A DNA stretch of 37,865 bases from JBBRMY01 sp038230595 (GCA_038230595.1 JBBRMY010000011.1:1-37865), one strand, 5' to 3'. Positions 7,581 to 15,259 are shown, numbered from the stretch's first letter. The notes: generated by a model from the sequence alone, not told the origin. Numbers and translations: made by a program.

Positions 7581-9761
7581 TTAAATTAACTCCATGATCT
7601 TATTTTCTATCTCTGTCGACTTAAATGGCTGGCCTTGTACTTTATGATAACCTATAGCATCAATTAAATATTCTGCGCGAATTATTTTTATCAGCTGACC
7701 CATGTTCATTTCAGGGATAAGAACTTTCTCAAACTTTTTTAAAACTTCGCCTGTGTTTTTAGGCATCGGGTTCAGGTAGTTCAGATGTGCCTGAGAAACT
7801 TCAATTCCTTTGGAATGAAGATTTTCTATTGCTGCCGTTATTGCGCCGTATGTGCTGCCCCATCCTAAGACTAAAACTTTTCCTTTCTGTGCACCTTTTA
7901 CTTCAAGCAAAGGAATGTCGTTTTCAATGTGCTTAATTTTCTGTGCGCGAAGCTTTACCATCAGTTCGTGATTCTCCGGTTCATAGTTTACATTTCCTGT
8001 TACATTTTGCTTTTCAAGGCCGCCAAGTCTGTGTTCAAGCCCCGGTGTACCGGGCTTTACCCATGGTCGTGAATAATTTTCATCGCGTAAGTATGGAAAG
8101 AATCCTTCAGTCTCAGTTCTGAAATTCACCGGAATCTCTTTTAGCTCGGATGCTGCTTTAACTTTCCATGGCTCGGAACCGTTCGCAATATACCCGTCTG
8201 ATAAAAGTATAACCGGAGTCATATACTTGACAGCAATTCTGACAGCTTCGAATGCCATATCAAAGCAATCCGATGGAGTGCATGCAGAGAGAACAGGTAT
8301 AGGACATTCACCATTCCTTCCATACATAGCCTGAAGAAGATCTGCCTGTTCAGTTTTTGTAGGAAGTCCTGTTGATGGACCTCCGCGCTGAATATCTATA
8401 ATTAACAAAGGAAGCTCTGCCATTACTCCAAGACCCATAGCTTCTGCTTTAAGCGCCATTCCGGGTCCTGAGGTAGTCGTAATACCAAGAGAGCCGGCAA
8501 ATGATGCGCCGAGAGCTGATGTAATAGCTGCGATCTCATCTTCTGCCTGAAAAGTTATAAAGCCGAATTTTTTTTGCTTTGATAAATAATGTAATATATC
8601 AGATGCCGGTGTTATTGGATAGCTGCCAAGAAAAAATTGAAGGCCGCTTTTATATGAGGCTGAAATAAGTCCGATAGCCATGGCTTCATTGCCGGTGATA
8701 TTTCTGTAAGTTCCTTCAGGAAGCTTAGCAGGTTTAACTTCGTATCTTGTAGTGAACATCTCTGCAGTTTCACCAAAGTGATATCCAGCTTTCAAAGCTC
8801 TCGTATTTGCTTCTACTAAAGAAGGATCTTTTCCAAATTTTTCTGCTATCCACTTTACAGTCACTTCCATCTCTCTGTCAAACAGCCAGTAGATAAGACC
8901 AAGAGCATAAAAGTTTTTGCATTTGTTTGCAACCTTCATGCTGAGATTCATGTCCTTTAGGATTTCAAGAGTGGATTTTGTTATATGAACTTTGAAAACT
9001 CTGTGTGAAGTGAGCGAGCCATCATCTAACGGATTAGATGTATAATTTGCAAGATCGATATTCTTTTTTTCAAATGCATCGATGTTAAGAATTACTATGC
9101 CGCCTTTTTTAACATCTTTGAGATTTACTTTTAAAGCAGCAGGGTTCATTGCTATCAGGGCATCAACTTCATCGCCAGGTGTAAAAATTTCTTTATTAGA
9201 AAATTGTATCTGATAGCCACTAACACCATAAGTTGTTCCGACCGGTGCACGGATCTCAGCAGGGAAGTCAGGCAATGTGCCAAGGTCATTACCAAAGATC
9301 GCAGTTGTATCAGTGAACTGGCTTCCTGTGATCTGCATACCGTCACCGGAATCACCGGCGAAGCGAAGTGTAATAGAATCTACAACTATATTGTCTTTTG
9401 AATGGCCATTGGTTTTGTTTTCAGAAGCTGTATCATTAGAGTTTTTTCTCGGATCAGTTTCGTTTTTTATTTCTTGTGCAATATCTTTTAACTCTTCCGT
9501 GATTACGAGGTCGTTAACATTCGTGCTGTTCTCTAAATTTGCTTTCTGGTCTTGGGTAGTATTTTTTTCAGTGGAAGTTATTTTCTTAGTAGTTTCATCA
9601 GGATATTCGTCCCTATTAATTTCATTTGTTGTCGTGTGGTGTGTATCTGCTTTCGTATCTTTTGCATCGATGGAATTACTTTTTTGAGAATTACCTTTGG
9701 AGATGTTACTTTTAGGAGTGTTGTTTTTTTTACCTTCTGAATTCTTTTCTGATTCTTCCAA
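7581..9761 (-). CDS. korA: 2-oxoacid:ferredoxin oxidoreductase, fused gamma-alpha subunit (KorA type), with long N-terminal extension
   Basis: The large subunit partnering KorB. Residues from about 127 form the gamma domain (ITLRFAGDSGDGMQITG; later DFPAEIRAPVGTTYGVSGYQ). The alpha (pyrimidine-binding) domain follows from about 355 (GNEAMAIGLISAS, GSYPITPASDILHYL, TTTSGPGMALKAEAMGLG). The C-terminal domain contains KVLVLGWGSTYGAI. The protein has 726 residues against about 600 for usual gamma-alpha fusions. The excess is a 125-residue stretch rich in K, N, S, T, E and D with no predicted fold. There is no ATG, GTG or TTG nearer the conserved domain, so the TTG at 9761 (preceded by AGGT) is the only plausible start. 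Transcribed with korB. No ferredoxin-like delta subunit gene is adjacent. Confidence 0.93.
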   Translation of the reverse strand: MEESEKNSEGKKNNTPKSNISKGNSQKSNSIDAKDTKADTHHTTTNEINRDEYPDETTKKITSTEKNTTQDQKANLENSTNVNDLVITEELKDIAQEIKNETDPRKNSNDTASENKTNGHSKDNIVVDSITLRFAGDSGDGMQITGSQFTDTTAIFGNDLGTLPDFPAEIRAPVGTTYGVSGYQIQFSNKEIFTPGDEVDALIAMNPAALKVNLKDVKKGGIVILNIDAFEKKNIDLANYTSNPLDDGSLTSHRVFKVHITKSTLEILKDMNLSMKVANKCKNFYALGLIYWLFDREMEVTVKWIAEKFGKDPSLVEANTRALKAGYHFGETAEMFTTRYEVKPAKLPEGTYRNITGNEAMAIGLISASYKSGLQFFLGSYPITPASDILHYLSKQKKFGFITFQAEDEIAAITSALGASFAGSLGITTTSGPGMALKAEAMGLGVMAELPLLIIDIQRGGPSTGLPTKTEQADLLQAMYGRNGECPIPVLSACTPSDCFDMAFEAVRIAVKYMTPVILLSDGYIANGSEPWKVKAASELKEIPVNFRTETEGFFPYLRDENYSRPWVKPGTPGLEHRLGGLEKQNVTGNVNYEPENHELMVKLRAQKIKHIENDIPLLEVKGAQKGKVLVLGWGSTYGAITAAIENLHSKGIEVSQAHLNYLNPMPKNTGEVLKKFEKVLIPEMNMGQLIKIIRAEYLIDAIGYHKVQGQPFKSTEIENKIMELI

Positions 9762-9947
9762 TGTTACCTGCTAAGATTATTTATGAATAATATAATAAAT
9801 TTATAAATAATAAATGAAATTAAGAATGAAATAAGGAGTGGGAATTTGTTGCGATACCAACGGAAGAAAAAATAAAAAATGTATAAATCCCAGGCCGATT
9901 AAAGAATTGTCCTCTAAATATGTTGTTGTAATGCGAATGTATTATTG

Positions 9948-10037
9948 CGTTACGACGCAGGAGCGTCGTAACGAGGAAAAAGCTTCCTCCGATGGAGCGT
10001 CGTAACGAGGAAAAAGTTTTCTCCGCTGGAGCGCAGG
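9948..10037. repeat. 34-bp tandem repeat with nested hairpins
   Basis: Two adjacent 34-base units at 9960-9993 and 9994-10027 begin GGAGCGTCGTAACGAGGAAA and differ at a few positions; a partial third unit (GGAGCG) follows. The first unit's GCGTCGTAACG (9963-9973) also pairs perfectly with CGTTACGACGC at 9948-9958 across a four-base loop, an 11-bp stem. Inside the unit, GAGGAA and TTCCTC form a second hairpin. The element sits downstream of the phosphodiesterase gene and upstream of korA. The GC-rich arms stand out from the AT-rich surroundings. It could terminate or separate the two transcription units, or be a mobile palindromic repeat. Confidence 0.7.
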
Positions 10038-10051
10038 ATACTGATATTCAT

Positions 10052-10819
10052 TCACAACCTAAACCTATCTTTATACTCATCACTATCAATCAGGGCTTTC
10101 AATCTATCGGGCTCATCAGTGAGGATAGCATCTATACCTGTGGCAGTTTCTTTACCCATATCAAGATACTCTTTCATATGTGACTCTGTGTTAACGCACC
10201 ATGGCCAGACATAATTAAATCCGCGGTTGTTACGAATTTCAATTGCTCTTTCGATACGACCTCTGAATTTACCAGTGGTAGTTGAAAAAAGGCTTGAGCC
10301 TGCAGCGAAATCATATCGCAATCCTGTATCTTTAAAAAATTCATGCACAACTTCAGGTTCAACATTCTCATCAAGGCCAAGAGATTCATTGGGCTTTTGA
10401 TCTTTCAGATTTGACAGGAATTTCATCTTCTTTGGATTGTTCATTGTTGTAATAATTTTTACATCCGGATATTCAACAGAAAAGTTTTCACGGATCACGG
10501 TATATAATTCGTTAATGTCATATTCGTAATCTCCTTTAAGATCGAAATCGATCAGCTTGATATTATACTGCTGATTAGCTTTAATGAAATTCTTCAGGTC
10601 TGATAAATATTCTTTAAGGCTTGGAAATTTCTCCCAGAAAAGATGCTCAATGACATTCGGTATCTGAGCAATATCTTCATGAACATAAAATTTTTCAGGC
10701 ATATCTTTGTGATAGCTTACATCAGGTTCTATTGCATTCGCACCAGCTTTCAAACACTTCTCAACCTCTTCTATCGAATTCGGATTATGTCCGATTATAT
10801 AAAAATCTCTTTGTGGCAA
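10052..10819 (-). CDS. Sphingomyelinase D / GDPD-like phosphodiesterase
   Basis: A 255-residue TIM-barrel phosphodiesterase of the PLC-like superfamily, closest by motif to the sphingomyelinase D/phospholipase D group known from recluse-spider venom and Corynebacterium PLD. The catalytic residues fall almost at spider-enzyme positions: H11 in IIGHNPN, E31 and D33 in GANAIEPDV, H47 in FYVHED, and D93 in DFDLKGD. Near the end, YVWPWCVNTESHMKEYLD and GIDAILTDEPDRL match the C-terminal strand and motif. There is no signal peptide, so a cytoplasmic enzyme is likely, acting perhaps on lysophospholipids or another phosphodiester. The start is TTG at 10819. Plain glycerophosphodiester phosphodiesterase is the alternative name. 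Family placement is strong; the substrate is not known. Confidence 0.82.
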   Translation of the reverse strand: MPQRDFYIIGHNPNSIEEVEKCLKAGANAIEPDVSYHKDMPEKFYVHEDIAQIPNVIEHLFWEKFPSLKEYLSDLKNFIKANQQYNIKLIDFDLKGDYEYDINELYTVIRENFSVEYPDVKIITTMNNPKKMKFLSNLKDQKPNESLGLDENVEPEVVHEFFKDTGLRYDFAAGSSLFSTTTGKFRGRIERAIEIRNNRGFNYVWPWCVNTESHMKEYLDMGKETATGIDAILTDEPDRLKALIDSDEYKDRFRL

Positions 10820-11219
10820 TATTTATTTTTTAAGAATTGTTATTAATTTAACATTTATTACTTATAGATAAAAATTAAATTGGGTGGGGTAAAGTTTCAT
10901 ATATGTTTGGTTTAAGTAGATTCCCATGCTGGAGACCAATGCTAAAAACATTCAGGACAGGTTTCGGAACCAGTGAAACTAAATATGTAGATGGCTGTTG
11001 GTGGCGAACCGATAAATCGGAATTAAAACACCAACAGAGGCGAGAAGGGAGTGGAATTATAGCCCAACAGCGGCGGAAAAAGAAGGTAAAGTTTCGTATT
11101 TGTTTTATTTTTGAATTAAAAGATATATAAAAGCGGTTTCTGACTTTAAAATTTTATTATTTCAAACAATATTTATTATCAAATATCTGCATCTCTTCTC
11201 TTAAATATAAATTGCATTA
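10820..11219. other. Repeat-rich non-coding interval
   Basis: This 400-base space between the divergent phosphodiesterase and FkbM genes holds no credible gene. GGTAAAGTTTC occurs at 10888-10898 and again at 11085-11095 as an exact 11-base direct repeat, framing about 200 bases. Inside are the hairpin element at 10995-11037 and another CCAACAGCGGCGG segment at 11064-11076. A 75-codon open frame here is made of repeat sequence and has no protein-like pattern. It is probably a degenerate or small dispersed repeat. Confidence 0.5.
10995..11037. repeat. Nested inverted repeat (CTGTTGGTG/CACCAACAG)
   Basis: CTGTTGGTG (10995-11003) pairs with CACCAACAG (11029-11037), a perfect nine-base pair of arms. 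CCGAT (11009-11013) and ATCGG (11016-11020) form an inner hairpin. The outer arms are the same family as the hairpin at 7494-7518 in the korA-korB spacer. Confidence 0.6.
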
Positions 11220-12113
11220 ATGAAACAAAGCGTTGGAAAGTTTTTACTAAGAGGATCAGTAAGTAAAAAATTACCAGGTATTATAAAAGGGATCTTTTCA
11301 ATTAATTATAACATCTTTAGAAGTATTTTTCTGAATTCAGCTGTTTTAAAGGATTTTGATGGTGACATTTCCGTAAAACTATATCCGAATAAAAGCTTAG
11401 GGCAGAGGGATTATCTTTTTTTTCATAAAGACATTGAAACAGAACTGTTCGCATTCCTCAGAAATAATCTAAAGAAAGGAATGACAATAATTGATATTGG
11501 AGCAAATATCGGCGTGTACAGTCTTTTCTTCGGAAAATACACGGGAAGCAGTGGTCAGGTTTTTTCCTTTGAAGCCAGTCCGGAAACTTTTCAGCAGCTG
11601 AAATGGAATATAGAACTTAACAATGCAGCTAATATACAGCCTTTTAACTTTGCATTATCGAATAAAAAAGAAATGATGACTTTATTTTCCCACGCTTATA
11701 ATGATGGTGAAAATTCATTAATAAAAAATAAAGATAACAACTCTGGAATCCCAACGCAGGCAATAACTTTTGATGAACTATGGTTCAATGATATAAATAA
11801 AAAAGATGCGATAAAGATAATTGATCTTATAAAAATCGATATAGAAGGCTGGGAACTATATGCGCTGGAAGGTATGACCCGTTTAATTGAGAAGTACAGC
11901 CCTTCTATAATGATGGAATTTAATGGCTATAAATATAAGGCAAGCTCGCAAGCTTCATTCAATTTTCTGAGATCGCTGGATTATAAATGTTGCAGAGTAA
12001 AGGGATCTGAACTGATAAAGGTAAATGAAGAAAATATTAATAGTGAATTTGACGATACATATCTTGACCTGATATATTATAAGAATAATTCATTTATTAA
12101 TGATGATCTATAA
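11220..12113 (+). CDS. FkbM family methyltransferase
   Basis: A 297-residue SAM-dependent methyltransferase of the FkbM family, which methylates hydroxyl groups on sugars or polyketides. The SAM-binding motif I is DIGANIGVYSLFF at about 92-104, followed by the acidic SFEASPETFQQLKWNIELNN. The later LIKIDIEGWELYALEGM block at about 202-219 is the diagnostic FkbM segment. A likely job is O-methylation of a surface glycan, given the polysaccharide locus 6 kb away, though the genes are not linked. It is transcribed alone and ends at a strong terminator shared with rplI. Confidence 0.9.
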   Translation: MKQSVGKFLLRGSVSKKLPGIIKGIFSINYNIFRSIFLNSAVLKDFDGDISVKLYPNKSLGQRDYLFFHKDIETELFAFLRNNLKKGMTIIDIGANIGVYSLFFGKYTGSSGQVFSFEASPETFQQLKWNIELNNAANIQPFNFALSNKKEMMTLFSHAYNDGENSLIKNKDNNSGIPTQAITFDELWFNDINKKDAIKIIDLIKIDIEGWELYALEGMTRLIEKYSPSIMMEFNGYKYKASSQASFNFLRSLDYKCCRVKGSELIKVNEENINSEFDDTYLDLIYYKNNSFINDDL

Positions 12114-12137
12114 GATCCATTAAAGAGTTTTAGTAAA

Positions 12138-12170
12138 CAAAAAAGCCCGGATTTATGACCGGGCTTTTTG
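12138..12170. terminator. Bidirectional intrinsic terminator
   Basis: AAAAAGCCCGG (12140-12150) pairs with CCGGGCTTTTT (12159-12169) across an eight-base loop. A/T runs on both sides give a U-tract in either direction. It lies between the convergent ends of the FkbM gene and rplI and can serve both. Confidence 0.9.
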
Positions 12171-12209
12171 TTAAACTATGGTATTTAAAACTAAATTTAT
12201 ATTTACTGC

Positions 12210-12761
12210 TTATGCATTTTCTTCATGAGTAACGGTAGAGTCCGCAGCAGTTTCTGCAGGTGCTTCTTCTGTTTTAGCTTCGGAAGTAGTTTCTGTATTG
12301 GCTTCTTCTTCGCCGTCTTCTGAAACAACTTTGATCTTAAGATTCGCAACAACTCCATTAGCTAATTTTAGTTCAGCTGTATGATCACCAGTAGCTTTGA
12401 TAGCTTCCTTGATAGTAAGTTTTCTTTTATCAACAGCTGCGAAGCCGATCTTTTCAAGACCTTCTTCTATCATCTGAGTAGTAACAGAACCGAACATCTT
12501 GTTATCTTCACCGGTTTTAACTATGATCTCTATTGTATGCTTTTCAAGCTCTGCAGCAAGTTTTTTTGCGTCGTCAATTTGCTTCAGCATTTTCTTGCCT
12601 TTTTGTCTTTTTACTTCATCGACACTTTTTTTGTTAGAATCGTTCGCAACGCTTGCTATTCCTCTTGGGATCAGAAAATTTCTTGCATATCCGTCTTTCA
12701 CTTCAAGAACATGGCCTGTATCACCAAGTATATCGTGATCTTGTCTTAATATTACTTTCAT
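12210..12761 (-). CDS. rplI: Ribosomal protein bL9 with acidic C-terminal tail
   Basis: Large-subunit protein L9, binding 23S rRNA near the L1 stalk. The N-terminal domain is canonical (MKVILRQDHDILGDTGHVLEVKDGYARNFLIPRGIA), followed by the long connecting helix and a C-terminal domain (EDNKMFGSVTTQMIEEGL). The protein has 183 residues against about 150. The extra 35 or so are an E/T/A-rich tail starting at EDGEEEANTETTSEAK. A similar tail is found on S6 in the same operon. It lies 80 bases downstream of ssb; the usual rpsR between them is absent. Confidence 0.97.
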   Translation of the reverse strand: MKVILRQDHDILGDTGHVLEVKDGYARNFLIPRGIASVANDSNKKSVDEVKRQKGKKMLKQIDDAKKLAAELEKHTIEIIVKTGEDNKMFGSVTTQMIEEGLEKIGFAAVDKRKLTIKEAIKATGDHTAELKLANGVVANLKIKVVSEDGEEEANTETTSEAKTEEAPAETAADSTVTHEENA

Positions 12762-12841
12762 TTGAATTTGTAGTTTTTATATAATAAATAAAGAAGGGTG
12801 ATGTAAACCACCCTGCTTTTAATTTGTGATCGGTAAAAATT

Positions 12842-13291
12842 TTATCCTTTTAGAACACTTGAATCTTCAGGAGAAAGCAATGAATCAAAAGATTCATCAG
12901 TGAATGTTGAGATCTCTTCACCTATTCCGTTTGAACCGGCAACACCTTTTCTGTTAAGGAATTGAATTCTTCTTGCTTTGATCTCGACGATAGTTCTGTT
13001 AGAGCCATCTTCAGTCTTGAAAGTTCTGCTTTGCAGCTCACCATCAACAAGAACAGCATTTCCTTTTTTGAGCCTGTCTCTGCAGCTTTCTGCAAGACGG
13101 TTCCACGCAACGATACCAACGTAGCAAACATCTTCTTTCCACTCATCAGCCTTGTCGCGGAATCTTCTGTTGCTTGCAATTGAAAAATTGACAACCGGAG
13201 TACCGGTAGTAGTTTGTCGAAAGATTGGATCTTTTGTTAAATTTCCCGCTATAACAACGGAATTCAATTCGGGCATCTTAAAATCAGCCAT
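12842..13291 (-). CDS. ssb: Single-stranded DNA-binding protein
   Basis: A 149-residue SSB with an N-terminal OB fold: LNSVVIAGNLTKDPIFRQTTTGTPVVNF at about 9-36, then WNRLAESCRDRLKKGNAVLVDGELQSR. It protects single-stranded DNA and recruits repair and replication partners. The C-terminus reads DSLLSPEDSSVLKG rather than the usual acidic tip ending DDDIPF, so the partner-docking motif appears missing. It lies between rpsF and rplI, the classic context, with AGGT upstream of its ATG as ribosome binding site. Confidence 0.95.
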   Translation of the reverse strand: MADFKMPELNSVVIAGNLTKDPIFRQTTTGTPVVNFSIASNRRFRDKADEWKEDVCYVGIVAWNRLAESCRDRLKKGNAVLVDGELQSRTFKTEDGSNRTIVEIKARRIQFLNRKGVAGSNGIGEEISTFTDESFDSLLSPEDSSVLKG

Positions 13292-13440
13292 GGTTTACCT
13301 CCAAAGTAATAAATGATTTGTATAAATGATTTTTTAAATTTAAAGCAAAGGTGAAAATAAGTAAATGTAAAACAAAAACTTTTTAATAAAAGTAATGCAA
13401 AGGTGAAAAAGGTTTAAAATGTGATTTTATAAAGAGACGA

Positions 13441-13887
13441 TTATGCCGGCTCAGAAACTTTTTTTTCTTCTTTAACTTCAGGCTTAGCTTCACTTGTAGT
13501 CTCAGCTGCTTTTTCCTGCTGCTCTTTTGCTTCACTTAGCTTAGAAAGATATGCAGCTCTTTTTTGAAGATATTGCTCTTTCTCAGCAAGTGTTTTCTTG
13601 TCAACAGTCAAAGTCAGGTATCTTATAATATTTTCGTCAAGCTTAATAATTCTTTCGAGTTTCGTTACCAGTGTAGGTTCAGCGGTAAATTCAAAACAAA
13701 CATAGAACCCGTTAAGTTTGTTCTTGATTGAGTAAGCGAGTTTCCTTCTTCCCATCTTGTCTGTCTTGTTGATCTCTGCTTCGTTCTTTTTTAGAAATGC
13801 ATCAAATTTATTAACGATCTCATCGATCACTGTATCTTCCAAATTGCCGTCTATTATTAAATACGACTCGTAGTGTTTCTTAGCCAA
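13441..13887 (-). CDS. rpsF: Ribosomal protein bS6 with charged C-terminal tail
   Basis: Small-subunit protein S6. The core is clear: YESYLIIDGNLEDTVIDEIV near the start, then DKMGRRKLAYSIKNKLNGFYVCFEF at about 43-67 and RIIKLDENIIRYLTL. The core ends around residue 100-120; the remainder is a coiled/charged tail ending EAKPEVKEEKKVSEPA, giving 148 residues instead of about 100-130. The start is TTG at 13887, leaving the normal MAKKHYESY N-terminus. It is the first gene of the rpsF-ssb-rplI operon. S6 normally binds 16S rRNA as a heterodimer with S18, whose gene is not here. Confidence 0.96.
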   Translation of the reverse strand: MAKKHYESYLIIDGNLEDTVIDEIVNKFDAFLKKNEAEINKTDKMGRRKLAYSIKNKLNGFYVCFEFTAEPTLVTKLERIIKLDENIIRYLTLTVDKKTLAEKEQYLQKRAAYLSKLSEAKEQQEKAAETTSEAKPEVKEEKKVSEPA

Positions 13888-13920
13888 ATGTGTCTGTTTA
13901 AATTTAAAATTAGAATTGTA

Positions 13921-13949
13921 AAATTAATCTAACCTGCTGAAAAAAGCAA
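13921..13949 (-). promoter_or_regulatory. Possible promoter of the rpsF-ssb-rplI operon
   Basis: On the minus strand TTGCTT (13949-13944) and TAATTT (13926-13921) are separated by exactly 17 bases, 34 bases upstream of the rpsF start. The -10 match is partial. Confidence 0.4.
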
Positions 13950-14126
13950 GTTAATAAGCACTAGAATTACCACTGAAGTATTCAAATCTGTTGAAACTAA
14001 AAGTGGTCTTAATTATTATTTAAAAAACGAGATAAAGTAAGTTTAAACTTTTATATTTTTAGATCCGTTAGGATGTTAAAGATTAACTTATCAATTACTT
14101 ATAGTCCATAAATCAATGATGCAAAG

Positions 14127-14210
14127 TGCGGAAAGGGGGACTTGAACCCCCACGCCAAAAAAAGCGCCACCCCCTCAAGATGGTGCGTCTACCAGTTTCG
14201 CCATTTCCGC
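14127..14210 (-). tRNA. tRNA-Leu (anticodon GAG)
   Basis: The cloverleaf folds fully on the minus strand. Acceptor GCGGAAA pairs with TTTCCGC. The D arm is GCG...CGC with GGTAGA in the loop. The anticodon stem is CCATC/GGTGG around loop TTGAGGG, so the anticodon is GAG, reading leucine CUC and CUU. A long class-II variable arm (CGC...GCG) and T arm GGGGG-TTCAAGT-CCCCC follow. The 3' CCA is not encoded. It reads toward rpsF. Confidence 0.95.
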
Positions 14211-14241
14211 TTTATATTCTAAGTTATTTCTATCTTAGAGC

Positions 14242-14257
14242 AATCACGCGCGTGATT
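14242..14257. promoter_or_regulatory. Perfect 16-bp GC-centred palindrome upstream of tRNA-Leu
   Basis: AATCACGCGCGTGATT is an exact palindrome, 32 bases before the tRNA 5' end in a very AT-rich background. On the minus strand a weak promoter (TTGCTC, then TAGAAT after 16 bases) follows directly. The dyad could be an operator, but no regulator can be named. Confidence 0.35.
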
Positions 14258-14360
14258 AATAAATATATTCAAAATAATCATAATAAAGTTTTATTAGTAT
14301 GGATAAATTTATTGCTTTTGAAAATCGATAGAAATGTTCTTGGGGTTATTCGCTTTGAAG

Positions 14361-15008
14361 TTACTTTTTATAGAGTTCAAATACCTTAGTATTTTTTTTA
14401 CTACATTCGTCTAAAAAATCTTGTTGGAGTTTTACAAGTGATGGTTGTGCAATACTTTTTATTAAGTTTATACATATATCAAAATTTCCTTTATTTCTGT
14501 TTAACTCTGCTATTGTAATTTTCTTTTCTACATTTTCTACATTTTCTACATTCATCATTTCCAATATTCTATCTGTATTTTTAAGCCACAATATTTTTTC
14601 GTTCTCCGAATTAAATATTTCATGATTGTTTCTTACACTATCGTTAAATCCCCACCAAATTCTCTTTCTAATAAATAATTCTTCTATTTAGATTTCCGCA
14701 ACATTCAAATCAAGTGATTCGAAATATTCATCAATAGTCAGAAATTCAGCTTTGAATGCATTTCTCCATTCCGGAACTGGCTCTTCATGTGAATTATATG
14801 AGCCAATTTCTGTAAGCTTGTGAATCCAAAAAATAAAGTTACATTTTTTACATTTTATTATTTGTGGAAATTCCGGGAGCATTGGTGATTCTCTTTTTCC
14901 ATCTGAATATATTTTTGTTTCAAAAGTGTTTCCACTCGTCAAGCTTCCTCTCTTGAAAAAAGTATTGCAGTTTGGACATTTGTATACATAATTTGGACCT
15001 GGTATCAT
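14361..15008 (-). pseudogene. Zinc-ribbon protein gene interrupted by one in-frame TAA
   Basis: Two open frames, 15008-14688 and 14591-14361, lie in the same reading frame and together make one protein of about 215 codons. The first part has two CxxC pairs (YKCPNCNTFF and KCKKCNFIFW), a zinc ribbon. It ends at TAA (14690-14688) after NVAEI. Translation past the stop continues IEELFIRKRIWWGFNDSVRN and then, through a further 32 codons, into WLKNTDRILEMM and AELNRNKGNFDICINLI. From memory this is the normal C-terminal half of a Bacteroidota zinc-ribbon protein of unknown function. A 9-bp unit encoding NVE is repeated three times at 14526-14552. It is either a recent pseudogene, a read-through product or a sequencing error. 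Confidence 0.75.
14526..14552. repeat. Three tandem copies of a 9-bp unit
   Basis: TTCTACATT occurs three times in a row. On the coding minus strand it encodes NVENVENVE within the second half of the interrupted zinc-ribbon gene. The repeat keeps frame, so copy changes would not disrupt the frame. Confidence 0.8.
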
Positions 15009-15259
15009 AATTAAATTTCTCTTTGAGTAATCTTTGTTTTATTTAATATTAAGCAAACTTCAAATCCTACGACCAAAATAACTAGACACTGAATTACCAA
15101 GAGTCCAATATCAACCAAAGCTCTAGTAAAAATACTTTCGTATTTATTAATATTTGGTGGATTAAAAATAAAACTATTTTCTTTTATAGCATAATCACTT
15201 ATAACTAATTTATGAATAATTTACTGCAACTTATCCATCACCATTACAATTCGTATTTT

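Noticed and set aside
9277..9687. 136-codon open frame on the plus strand
   Set aside because: It is antisense to the low-complexity KorA extension; its serine/phenylalanine/valine repetition is just the complement of that biased sequence.
9960..10027. Possible CRISPR array
   Set aside because: The repeats are directly adjacent without spacers and number only two; no cas genes are present.
10903..11130. 75-codon frame between the phosphodiesterase and FkbM genes
   Set aside because: It runs through inverted and direct repeats and shows no protein-like pattern.
14126..14389. 87-codon frame on the plus strand
   Set aside because: It runs across the tRNA-Leu gene on the opposite strand and is explained by it.
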